DNA from: JBCDCU01 sp039180865
GTDB taxonomy: Bacteria > Pseudomonadota > Alphaproteobacteria > Rhizobiales > JACESI01
NCBI GenBank assembly: GCA_039180865.1
Contig: JBCDCZ010000080.1
Coordinates: 1-16,150, forward strand
DNA length: 16,150 nt
Reading direction: 5' to 3'
Under the pieces are notes generated by a model, which worked only from the letters and a program-made list of their open reading frames with translations, did no database searches and had not been told where the DNA came from. Shown here one piece after another: positions 6,289 through 13,154 of the stretch (its first letter is position 1; each line of letters begins with the position of its first letter). The position numbers and the translations under genes were made by a program.

Positions 6289-7521
6289 ATGGGTTTGGTA
6301 AGCGCGGGCGGCAGCGCGGGCGGCAGCGCGGTCGAGCAGCGGGGCAAGCCCTCTGTCGCGATCCTTGTTCTAATCTCCATGGTGGCACCCGCGGGGATCA
6401 ACATCATTGCGCCGTCTATGCCCGCTTTCGTCTCGGTATTCGACACCGATTATGCGACCGTACAGCTCACACTATCGCTTTTCCTGTTCGCGATCGCTTG
6501 TGCGCAAATCATTATCGGGCCTTTGTCGGACTATTTCGGCCGCCGCAAAGTCGTTCTCTACGGTATGGGGCTCTCCTGCTTTGGAAGCGTGATCTGTATT
6601 GCGGCGCCAACCATTGAAATCTTCATTTTTGGCCGATTGATACAGGGTGCGGGTGCATGCACCGGAATTGTTCTCGCGCGCGCCATCGTACGTGATCTCT
6701 ATGAGCGCGAAAAAGCTGCGAGCATGATCGGCTATGTCACGATGGCAATGACAATCGCGCCCTTGATTGTCCCCTATGTCGGCGGTGTTCTTCAGGAGGA
6801 GGTCGCATGGTGGGGCAGTTCGGCGTTTATGTTGCTGTTTGCTCTTGCCGTTTTTGTCATTGCCTATTTTGACCTCCACGAAACCAATCCCCATTTGGGA
6901 CGGGTAACGTCAGCGAAATCCCTTGCTCGCGATTATTCGGAGCTGTTGCGGAGTTCGTCATTCCTCCTTTACGCCGGTGTCGGCGCTTTTGCCTCCTGCA
7001 TCTACTTCTGCTTCATGGGTAGCGCGCCCCTTTTGTCGAGTGCGTTGTTCGGGTTGTCTCCCACAGATTATGGACTCCTCTTCATTTTCGTCGCTGCCGG
7101 GTATGGGGCAGGCAATTATCTTTCCGGACGGTTTGCACAGATTGTAGGAACAACAACGATGATCGCAGGCGGCTGCCTGCTGAGCGTCCTATCCGTCGCG
7201 GCTATGATGGCGCTTTTTGCAATGCTTCCCCCTCACCCGCTCTTTCTATTTGCACCGATGTTCGTGGCGTCTGCCGCAAACGGGATCACGCTTCCCTCTG
7301 CGATCGCCGGGGCTGTTAGTGTCCGGCCTGAGATTGCAGGCGCGGCATCAGGGTTCACGGGGTTTTTCCAGATCGGGTCCGGAGCAGTAGCCGCGACCTT
7401 TACCGGTTTTATCCTCGACCAGTGGCTCTCAATCTGGCCTGTTCTCATCATTATGATGCTGGCTACGATCCTTTCGCTCGTGACGGCCCTTGCAATTGCC
7501 GTGAAAACCGACGATCACTGA
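6289..7521 (+). CDS. Bcr/CflA-type MFS drug:proton antiporter
   Basis: Twelve-helix major facilitator of the DHA1 group, 410 residues, closest in look to Bcr/CflA multidrug or sulfonamide/bicyclomycin exporters. Motif A in the loop between helices 2 and 3 is GPLSDYFGRRK (77-87). RLIQGAGACTGIVLARAIVRDLY (about 116-138) matches the Bcr/CflA signature after helix 4. TMAMTIAPLIVPYVGG (151-166) corresponds to the antiporter motif region of helix 5. The substrate is unknown. The start is uncertain. The ATG at 6289 directly abuts GGGAG without spacing, while a TTG at 6295 stands six nt from the same GGGAG. The best ribosome site nearby (AGGA at 6262-6265) serves an ATG at 6269 in another frame, which reads only ten codons. 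The N-terminus holds a tandem SAGG repeat. It lies between the EamA permease and fdhD. Confidence 0.85.
   Translation: MGLVSAGGSAGGSAVEQRGKPSVAILVLISMVAPAGINIIAPSMPAFVSVFDTDYATVQLTLSLFLFAIACAQIIIGPLSDYFGRRKVVLYGMGLSCFGSVICIAAPTIEIFIFGRLIQGAGACTGIVLARAIVRDLYEREKAASMIGYVTMAMTIAPLIVPYVGGVLQEEVAWWGSSAFMLLFALAVFVIAYFDLHETNPHLGRVTSAKSLARDYSELLRSSSFLLYAGVGAFASCIYFCFMGSAPLLSSALFGLSPTDYGLLFIFVAAGYGAGNYLSGRFAQIVGTTTMIAGGCLLSVLSVAAMMALFAMLPPHPLFLFAPMFVASAANGITLPSAIAGAVSVRPEIAGAASGFTGFFQIGSGAVAATFTGFILDQWLSIWPVLIIMMLATILSLVTALAIAVKTDDH
6301..6331 (+). repeat. 12-bp tandem repeat in the 5' end of the MFS gene
   Basis: The unit AGCGCGGGCGGC occurs twice in full (6301-6312, 6313-6324) and partly a third time (to 6331). 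Because the unit is four codons, it encodes SAGG-SAGG-SA in frame with the transporter. Such a repeat can change copy number without shifting the frame. It lies in the predicted cytoplasmic N-terminal tail before the first membrane helix, so length changes are probably tolerated. Confidence 0.85.
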
Positions 7522-7562
7522 AAGCCACGTAAAAACACTCAATTGCGAAGACGGGGGAGCTC

Positions 7563-8456
7563 TTGAGCGGCGATTACCTGATAAAGCCGGATCCTGATAA
7601 TCCAGGGCTATCTACGCCAGTTACCGGCATTGATCAAACCGGAGAACGTGTCGAACTGAATGTCGTCACTGAGCGCCCTTTGACGCTTTATCTGAATTCG
7701 CAGGAAATCGTGACAATGATGACGATCGGCGATCACCCGGATCTGCTCGCCATCGGATATCTCAAGAACCAGAACATGCTCAAACCCGGCGACGAGATCA
7801 CGGATGTCGAATACGATGATGATCTCGGTGTTGTTGTTGTGCGAACACAATCAGAGACGAACTTTGAGGAAAAACTGAAAAAGAAGACCAGGACGTCAGG
7901 TTGCGCTCAGGGGACGGTTTTCGGCGATCTCATGGAAAGCCTCGACGGTATCAGCCTTCCGCAAGACGCAGTGCTCCGGACAAGCTGGCTTGCGCGCCTT
8001 ACGAAGACAATCAACACGACGCCGTCTCTCTATCTGACCGCAGGAGCGATCCACGGTTGTGTTCTGTGCGAGGAAGACCAAGCGCTCGTCTATATGGAAG
8101 ATGTCGGACGACATAATGCAGTCGACAAGATCGCGGGTTTTATGCATCGCGGGGACGTCGATCCTTCCAACAAGATCTTTTACACGACCGGCCGTCTGAC
8201 CTCTGAGATGGTCATCAAGACCGTTATGATGGGGATCCCGATCCTTGTCTCCCGCTCCGGTTTCACCGCATGGGGAGTGGAGCTTGCGCGGCAGGCCGGC
8301 CTCACTCTTATAGGCCGGGCTCGCGGAAAACGGTTTGTGGTTCTATCGGGCGATGACCGTCTCATTTTCGACGACGACGGCTCTGACGAGTTAAGTGCGG
8401 AGGAAGACGCCCGTGCTAGCCGCAAGGGTGCGCGGTTGGCGGAGGAAGTCCGGTGA
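7563..8456 (+). CDS. fdhD: FdhD sulfurtransferase for formate dehydrogenase
   Basis: FdhD passes sulfur from the cysteine desulfurase IscS to the bis-MGD cofactor, giving active formate dehydrogenase (family knowledge). The 297-residue protein carries the FdhD core: N-terminal TERPLTLYLNSQEI, IGYLKNQ near 64-70, and the hallmark MEDVGRHNAVDKIAG (178-192). YTTGRLTSEMVIK (208-220), IPILVSRSG (225-233) and the GRARGKRFVVLSG end follow. The usual CGxCG loop cysteines are changed. The equivalent segment reads TSGC114AQG with one cysteine, while C166-V-L-C169 appears just before the EDVGRHN motif. Translation must start at the TTG at 7563, because no other start lies before the conserved N-terminus. 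GGGGGAG stands three nt upstream, which is close. It ends with an acidic tail that overlaps mobA by 4 nt (GTGA). Identification is firm; the altered motif is discussed under findings. Confidence 0.92.
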   Translation: MSGDYLIKPDPDNPGLSTPVTGIDQTGERVELNVVTERPLTLYLNSQEIVTMMTIGDHPDLLAIGYLKNQNMLKPGDEITDVEYDDDLGVVVVRTQSETNFEEKLKKKTRTSGCAQGTVFGDLMESLDGISLPQDAVLRTSWLARLTKTINTTPSLYLTAGAIHGCVLCEEDQALVYMEDVGRHNAVDKIAGFMHRGDVDPSNKIFYTTGRLTSEMVIKTVMMGIPILVSRSGFTAWGVELARQAGLTLIGRARGKRFVVLSGDDRLIFDDDGSDELSAEEDARASRKGARLAEEVR

Positions 8457-9100
8457 CGCAGCCAGCAAAGAGTGTCGTCCTCGGCGTTGTTCTCGCTGGC
8501 GGGCAGTCGCGGCGTATGGGAGAAGTGGGAAAAGGGGATAAAGCTCTCATGCCGCTCGACGGCAAGCCGCTTCTGGCGCATGCGCTGGAAAGGCTTGATG
8601 CGGTGGTTGATCGCGTCGTGATCAACGCGAACGGTGATCCATCACGCTTTGCCGCCTTCGACCGGCCAGTTATCGCTGACACGATTCCCGGCTATGCAGG
8701 ACCGCTTGCGGGTGTCCTTGCCGCTATGCACCACGCACAGACGCTTGAGCCGAAACCCGATTATGTTTTAAGCGTTGCCGGCGATACACCGTTTTTTCCG
8801 AAAGATCTGGTCGATGCCATGGTAACGGCATCCGGCAAAGGTGAGATCGTGCTTGCTGAATCGGACGGACGCCGCCATCCGGTCTTTGGTCTATGGCCGG
8901 TTCGGCTTAGTGATGATCTTGATGCCTGGCTTCGCGATCAGGAAAACCGAAAGGTCCTCGCCTGGGTTGGTCGACATGACTGGACAACCTGCCAATTCGA
9001 ACCGGTCGAGGTTGGCCAATCGACATTGGATCCGTTTTTCAATATCAACACGCCGGAGGATTTTGCCTTCGCAGAAGGCTTAATGGAGGAAACCGTCTAG
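8453..9100 (+). CDS. mobA: Molybdenum cofactor guanylyltransferase MobA
   Basis: MobA transfers GMP from GTP to Mo-molybdopterin to give the MGD/bis-MGD cofactor of DMSO-reductase-family enzymes such as formate dehydrogenase and nitrate reductase. The 215-residue length is usual. The nucleotidyltransferase signature LAGGQSRRMG is at 14-23, with a conserved lysine in the GKGDKAL segment near residue 30. GPLAG is at 83-87, and the metal-binding aspartate is in AGDTPF (D111). NINTPEDF near the end is typical of the family. It starts at a GTG whose GTGA overlaps the fdhD stop, and its TAG stop directly abuts the mobB ATG, which argues for translational coupling. Cytoplasmic. Confident call. Confidence 0.94.
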   Translation: MTQPAKSVVLGVVLAGGQSRRMGEVGKGDKALMPLDGKPLLAHALERLDAVVDRVVINANGDPSRFAAFDRPVIADTIPGYAGPLAGVLAAMHHAQTLEPKPDYVLSVAGDTPFFPKDLVDAMVTASGKGEIVLAESDGRRHPVFGLWPVRLSDDLDAWLRDQENRKVLAWVGRHDWTTCQFEPVEVGQSTLDPFFNINTPEDFAFAEGLMEETV

Positions 9101-9634
9101 ATGGCAGAACAACGCCTCTTCGGGGTGACCGGTTGGAAAAATTCCGGAAAAACGACGCTTGTTTGTGAGATCGTCGCGGAACTTTCTCGTCGAGGATTTC
9201 GCGTGTCTACACTCAAACACGCCCACAAGACGTTCGATATCGACCATGAGGGGCGGGACAGCTACCGGCACCGCGAGGCCGGTGCCAGTGAAGTCGCCGT
9301 TATCTCCCAGAACCGCTGGGCCCTTGTTCATGAGCTTCGTCAGGAGCCTGAGCCACCCTTACAGGAGATTCTTGAGAAGCTCTCCCCGGTCGATCTCGTC
9401 ATCATCGAAGGCTTCAAACGCGAACCACACCCGAAGATTGAATGCCGCAGGGTTGATGCACGGTCGCATGAAGAGATCGCCGCGAGCGATCCTTCTATCG
9501 TAGCCCTTGCAACCGATCACCCGGTGGAAAGCACCCTGCCCCATTTCGACATCAACGACATTTCCTCGATTGCCGACTTCGTCCTCGATCACACCGGGTT
9601 GCGTCGAAAAACGGTGTCTGAAAAGGCGTCATAA
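9101..9634 (+). CDS. mobB: Molybdopterin-guanine dinucleotide biosynthesis protein MobB
   Basis: GTP-binding P-loop protein, 177 residues, thought to assist MobA in supplying GTP and making MGD; it is helpful but not essential in E. coli. The Walker A loop is GWKNSGKTT (11-19), preceded by the first beta strand LFGVTG. KHAHKTFDIDHEGRDSYRHREAG (39-61) is a strong MobB signature. VDLVIIEGFKREPHPKIE includes the Walker B-like strand. The C-terminal LATDHP and DIND segments match the family end. The ATG follows the mobA stop with no gap, and its TAA stop overlaps the moeA ATG by one base. It is a stand-alone MobB, not fused to MobA or MoeA as in some relatives. Confidence 0.93.
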   Translation: MAEQRLFGVTGWKNSGKTTLVCEIVAELSRRGFRVSTLKHAHKTFDIDHEGRDSYRHREAGASEVAVISQNRWALVHELRQEPEPPLQEILEKLSPVDLVIIEGFKREPHPKIECRRVDARSHEEIAASDPSIVALATDHPVESTLPHFDINDISSIADFVLDHTGLRRKTVSEKAS

Positions 9635-10908
9635 TGACTTCGTCAGCCGAGCCGGCAGATAGATTGAACGATTGTTTTCTGCACGATAAGGACCGCCTTC
9701 GTCACCAAGAGGCGCTTTCCATCCTGAAGGAAGGCCTTGCGCCCCTGGGGCGAACCGAAACGGTCCCGCTTTCAAACGCGACCGGTCGGATTATTGCCGA
9801 GGCGATTTCGGCACCAAGAGATGTCCCCCTCACTGATAACGCGGCAGTTGATGGCTACGCGTTCGCGCATAGCTCGCTGGGCGATCAACCAACAATCCTT
9901 CCGGTCGTAGAACGTATTGTTGCTGGTGAAACCAGTTCGATCGCACTCTCTCCCGGAAATGCTGCAAGGATCTTTACTGGCGCGTCAATGCCTTCGGGTG
10001 CGGATACCGTCGCAATGCAGGAGGACTGCAAAAAGACCTCGGACGGATCCGGCGTCGTCATTCCCTCAGCGTTAAAAAAAGGCGCGAACTGCCGCAAAGC
10101 CGGTGAAGATGTCAAAGAAGGCACTCCCCTCTTTGCGTCGGGTTCGCTCATCAGACCACAGGACATTGCCGCTCTTGCATCACTCGGCAAAGATCAGGTC
10201 AGTGTTCATGAGAAGGTCCGCGTCGCTGCTCTGTCGACTGGCGACGAACTTGTTCCACCCGGCGCGCCAATCAGTCCTGGGCAGGTCTACAATTCAAACG
10301 GGCCGCTCCTCGAAAGCCTTCTCCATCATGTCCCGGCAAGTGTCACAGTGCGTGGTCCGGTTCAGGATGATCCTGCTGTTATCAGGGAAACGCTTCTCGA
10401 TCTTGCGGCTAATCATGATCTGATCCTGACGACAGGCGGCGCCAGCCTTGGGGAAGAAGATCACATCCTTGCCGTGCTGGACGAAATTGGCGAGCGCCGG
10501 ATGTGGCAGCTTGCGATCAAACCGGGCCGCCCGATGACGTTTGGCATGATCGGGAATGCCCGTTTCATTGGGCTTCCGGGTAATCCGGTCGCGGCATTCG
10601 TCTGTTATCTGCTCTACGCGCGCCCCGTCCTTTTAAGGCTTGCGGGTAAAGACTGGGATGATCCGCTTCATTTTGTCCTTCCAGCGGCGTTTTCGATGAA
10701 AAAGAAAACCGATCGCCGGGAATTTCTGAGGGGCGTGCTGACAATGCGCGACGGTGTTCTTCACGCCGGAAAATTCGGGCGCGACGGATCTGGTCTGATC
10801 ACCGGGTTGCGGGAGGCGGATGGACTCATTGAAGTTGCGGAAGATGTCTCGAACATTACCGAAGGCGATCCCGTTTCCTTTGTTCCGTTTTCCTCATTCG
10901 GCATTTGA
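9634..10908 (+). CDS. moeA: Molybdopterin molybdotransferase MoeA
   Basis: MoeA inserts molybdate into adenylylated molybdopterin, releasing AMP and giving Mo-MPT, the substrate of MobA. The 424-residue protein has the four-domain family layout. DCFLHDKDRLRHQEAL (13-28) is an N-terminal opening seen in alphaproteobacterial members. NAAVDGYA (69-76), RIFTGASMPSGADTVAMQE (112-130) and GEDVKEGT follow. The MoaB/MogA-like domain carries STGDEL (201-206), TTGGASLGEEDH (266-277), KPGRPMTFG and GLPGNPVAAFV (313-323). The TTGG loop departs slightly from the more common TTGGVSVGDYD form, but the acidic pair is kept. A C-terminal beta domain ends the protein. Last gene of the coupled fdhD-mobA-mobB-moeA set. 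Confidence 0.94.
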   Translation: MTSSAEPADRLNDCFLHDKDRLRHQEALSILKEGLAPLGRTETVPLSNATGRIIAEAISAPRDVPLTDNAAVDGYAFAHSSLGDQPTILPVVERIVAGETSSIALSPGNAARIFTGASMPSGADTVAMQEDCKKTSDGSGVVIPSALKKGANCRKAGEDVKEGTPLFASGSLIRPQDIAALASLGKDQVSVHEKVRVAALSTGDELVPPGAPISPGQVYNSNGPLLESLLHHVPASVTVRGPVQDDPAVIRETLLDLAANHDLILTTGGASLGEEDHILAVLDEIGERRMWQLAIKPGRPMTFGMIGNARFIGLPGNPVAAFVCYLLYARPVLLRLAGKDWDDPLHFVLPAAFSMKKKTDRREFLRGVLTMRDGVLHAGKFGRDGSGLITGLREADGLIEVAEDVSNITEGDPVSFVPFSSFGI

Positions 10909-10961
10909 TCGATTTAAAAGACCGTTGGCGCTTGCAGGCAGCGTTCTGATCTGGGAAGACC

Positions 10962-10997
10962 TCATACCAATTCATACCGGGCTGCTTCACAGCCCGG
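10962..10997 (+). promoter_or_regulatory. Direct repeat and perfect hairpin in the moeA-dehydrogenase gap
   Basis: TCATACC occurs at 10962-10968 and again at 10972-10978, one helical turn apart. It is followed by a perfect 8-bp stem CCGGGCTG/CAGCCCGG (10977-10984 and 10990-10997) with a five-base loop. No T-run follows, so this is not a standard terminator. It may still end the moeA transcript or form a leader structure for the dehydrogenase gene, whose GGAGG begins 14 nt later. The repeats could be a regulator half-site pair. Confidence 0.45.
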
Positions 10998-11024
10998 CCA
11001 TCCAAAAGTTTCGGAGGACACAAA

Positions 11025-11894
11025 ATGGCGAAGGTTGCATTTATTGGGCTGGGCGTAATGGGCTATCCCATGGCCGGGTATCTCGTGACAAAAGGTGGGC
11101 ATGACGTCACGGTCTACAACCGCACAGCCGCGAAGGCCGAAAAATGGGCTGCAGAATATGGTGGCAACCACAAGCCCACACCGGCTGAGGCGGCCGATGG
11201 AGCTGATTTTGTTTTCACCTGTGTCGGCAATGATGACGATCTTCGCCAGGTTGTATCCGGCGAAAACGGATGCCTCCAGACAATCAAGTCCGGTGCGATC
11301 CTGATCGACAATACGACTGCGTCGGCTGGTGTTGCGCGCGAGCTATATGAAGTCTTGAAAACCAAGGGTGCCGGCTTTATCGACGCGCCGGTCTCCGGTG
11401 GACAAGCTGGCGCAGAAAATGGCGTCCTCACTGTCATGTGCGGCGGCGATACGGATGTGTTCGAAAAAGCCGAACCCGTCATCATGGCCTTTTCCCGCGC
11501 CTGCCGTCTGATGGGGCCATCGGGATCCGGTCAACTCGCTAAAATGGTCAATCAGATTTGCATCGCCGGGCTCGTTCAAGGGCTTTCGGAGGGGGTCGCC
11601 TTTGCCCAGAAAGCCGGTCTGGATACGGATGCTGTGTTCGATGTGATCTCAAAGGGGGCAGCGGGTTCCTGGCAAATGGAGAACCGTCACAAGACAATGG
11701 CGAAAGACGAGTTCGAGTTCGGATTTGCTGTGGACTGGATGCGGAAGGATCTCGGCATCTGCCTGGAGGAAGCAAACAGCAACGGGGCGCACTTGCCGGT
11801 CACCGCATTAGTTGATCAGTTCTATAGCCAGATACAAAAGCGCGGTGGCAGCCGCTATGACACATCAAGTCTCGTTATGCTCTTACGCGATTAA
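11025..11894 (+). CDS. NAD(P)-dependent beta-hydroxyacid dehydrogenase (3-hydroxyisobutyrate dehydrogenase family)
   Basis: Cytoplasmic oxidoreductase of the family that includes 3-hydroxyisobutyrate dehydrogenase and tartronate semialdehyde reductase, 289 residues. The N-terminal Rossmann fold opens with VAFIGLGVMGYPMAGYL (4-20). The substrate-binding DAPVSGGQAGAENG stretch (120-133) is clear. The catalytic lysine is K173 in GQLAKMVNQ, with N176 beside it, all in canonical positions. The C-terminal helical domain contains GSWQMENR and KDLGICLEEA, common to the family. The exact substrate cannot be told. GGAGG at 11012-11016 sets the ATG at 11025. It has its own gap and leader after moeA and ends at a strong terminator, so it is probably a separate transcription unit, or at least the end of one. 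No valine-degradation genes flank it. Confidence 0.9.
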   Translation: MAKVAFIGLGVMGYPMAGYLVTKGGHDVTVYNRTAAKAEKWAAEYGGNHKPTPAEAADGADFVFTCVGNDDDLRQVVSGENGCLQTIKSGAILIDNTTASAGVARELYEVLKTKGAGFIDAPVSGGQAGAENGVLTVMCGGDTDVFEKAEPVIMAFSRACRLMGPSGSGQLAKMVNQICIAGLVQGLSEGVAFAQKAGLDTDAVFDVISKGAAGSWQMENRHKTMAKDEFEFGFAVDWMRKDLGICLEEANSNGAHLPVTALVDQFYSQIQKRGGSRYDTSSLVMLLRD

Positions 11895-11914
11895 GCCTGT
11901 CGAACGGCTTCATG

Positions 11915-11942
11915 ATCCCGCCTCCAAGGCGGGATTTTTTTT
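11915..11942 (+). terminator. Rho-independent terminator after the dehydrogenase gene
   Basis: A perfect 8-bp stem ATCCCGCC (11915-11922) and GGCGGGAT (11928-11935), with loop TCCAA, is followed at once by a run of eight T (11935-11942). It lies 20 nt after the dehydrogenase stop. It borders the stop codon of the convergent lrp-type gene, whose side lacks a matching T-run after the stem, so it mainly ends rightward transcription. Confidence 0.93.
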
Positions 11943-12438
11943 AAGCTCCGGTCTTTTCTGCTTTGCTCGTTTGTAAAACGATATAATTGAGAGGCAGTTC
12001 AGTCGTGTATTTGATCTGCTCCATTGCGAAGGTCGTGGAGACGTCTGAGATCCTGATATTCGATATCAGTTTTTTGTAGAACGCATCGTAGGCTGCAATA
12101 TCCGGCACAACGACCCGCAGGAGGTAGTCGACCTGTCCTGCCATACGATAGAATTCGACGACTTCCGGGTATTCGCGGATCACTTCAGCAAAACGTTTCA
12201 ACCACTCATCGGAATGCTCATTTGTCGTAATCGCAACAAACGCGGTAACCGACGCATTCACCTTTTCGGGATCCAGAACGGCGACGCGCTTCTTGATAAC
12301 GCCATCTTCCTCCATTTTCTGAATCCGGCGCCAGCATGGTGTTGTTGAAAGCCCTACCCTTTTTCCGATCTCGGCAACGGAGATTGTTGCGTCTTCTTGC
12401 AGGATAGAAAGGATTTTTCGATCGAGGCGGTCGAGCAT
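11941..12438 (-). CDS. Lrp/AsnC family transcriptional regulator
   Basis: DNA-binding regulator of the leucine-responsive/AsnC group, 165 residues, normal length. The N-terminal winged helix-turn-helix begins with MLDRLDRKILSILQEDATIS, and the recognition part is EIGKRVGLSTTPCWRRIQKM (23-42). The C-terminal RAM effector and oligomerisation domain covers about 65-150. It includes AGQVDYLLRVVVPDIAAYDA, the family's conserved beta-alpha-beta segment. The ligand is probably an amino acid, but which one cannot be told. The ATG at 12438 gives the standard N-terminus; GGAG lies about 12 nt upstream. Its promoter is in the AT-rich 12439-12539 interval. It is the last minus-strand gene before the convergent dehydrogenase. 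Autoregulation is common in this family. Confidence 0.93.
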   Translation of the reverse strand: MLDRLDRKILSILQEDATISVAEIGKRVGLSTTPCWRRIQKMEEDGVIKKRVAVLDPEKVNASVTAFVAITTNEHSDEWLKRFAEVIREYPEVVEFYRMAGQVDYLLRVVVPDIAAYDAFYKKLISNIRISDVSTTFAMEQIKYTTELPLNYIVLQTSKAEKTGA

Positions 12439-12539
12439 AGCTTGAGAAACTCCATTTCAGAAAACGGATATTTTCCTCAAATATATTCTATTTCTATTGA
12501 TTTAAAAGACGATACGAGAAAGAACTTACCTCAAGCGGT
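12439..12539 (-). promoter_or_regulatory. AT-rich region upstream of the Lrp/AsnC gene
   Basis: This 101-bp interval is clearly richer in A and T than its surroundings. It contains an inverted repeat GAAAA-N6-TTTTC (12460-12475), 22 bases before the start codon, then TCAAATATATTCTATTTC. AT-rich imperfect palindromes are typical targets of Lrp-family proteins, so this is a reasonable place for autoregulation. The exact promoter boxes cannot be fixed. Confidence 0.35.
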
Positions 12540-13154
12540 CTATATCAGTCTCGCGACCTCCTTTTTCAACACCGGCAAAAGTTCGGTTTCGAACCACGGA
12601 TTCTTTTTCAGCCATCCTGTGTTTCGCCAGGAGGGGTGTGGCAAAGGAAGCGTGCGCGGACGTTTGCTATCCTCCCAGAGCGTGCGCCAATCCCTGACCG
12701 TTTCAGTTAGCGACTTTTTTCGTTTTGCACCGAGGTGATAGGCTTGTGCGTACTGGCCGATCACAAGGACAAGCTCGAGTTGCGGCATAGCTGTGAATAT
12801 CCGGTCATGCCAGGTTTTGCGGCACTCTCCGCGGGGTGGCAGGTCGCCGCCTTTGTTGTCAAAGCCCGGGAAACAAAAGCCCATTGGAACGATTGCCAAG
12901 CGGCCGGGATCGTAGAAGACGTCTTCGCCGATTCCCATCCACTGGCGCAGGCGATCACCGGATGGATCCGTGAAAGGACGCCCCGACTTATGAACCCGGA
13001 TCCCCGGGGCCTGCCCTGCAATGCACAATCGCGCAGTCTCAGAAAGGACCACAACCGGTCGCGGCTCGTGCGGCAGCGGTGTGCGTTCCGGCGCGTCGAT
13101 GCAAAGACGGCAACCCGCAATCGTATCCTGCAGATGTTTGAGTGTCCCATTCAT
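12540..13154 (-). CDS. Uracil-DNA glycosylase superfamily protein, possible Fe-S type
   Basis: A 204-residue protein of the UDG superfamily, which removes damaged bases such as uracil from DNA. Motif 1 reads IAGQAPGIRVHKSGRPF (45-61), followed by DPSGDRLRQWMG, and the C-terminal motif is LPHPSWRN (171-178). These resemble the family 4/5 layout (GExPG...G.PF...HP), but with Gln in place of the catalytic-region Glu. Four cysteines, C15-x2-C18, C94 and C111, match the spacing style of the [4Fe-4S] ligands in family 4 enzymes. C94 sits in FCFPG, like the CRPPG of those proteins. The ATG overlaps the GST stop (ATGA), so the two are probably translationally coupled. Pipelines would call it a UDG family protein; the actual base specificity, and whether it is active, are open. 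Confidence 0.82.
   Translation of the reverse strand: MNGTLKHLQDTIAGCRLCIDAPERTPLPHEPRPVVVLSETARLCIAGQAPGIRVHKSGRPFTDPSGDRLRQWMGIGEDVFYDPGRLAIVPMGFCFPGFDNKGGDLPPRGECRKTWHDRIFTAMPQLELVLVIGQYAQAYHLGAKRKKSLTETVRDWRTLWEDSKRPRTLPLPHPSWRNTGWLKKNPWFETELLPVLKKEVARLI

Noticed and set aside
10911..12510. The 12-mer GATTTAAAAGAC occurs at 10911-10922 and 12499-12510
   Set aside because: A few exact 12-base matches are expected by chance in 16 kb, and the contexts differ.
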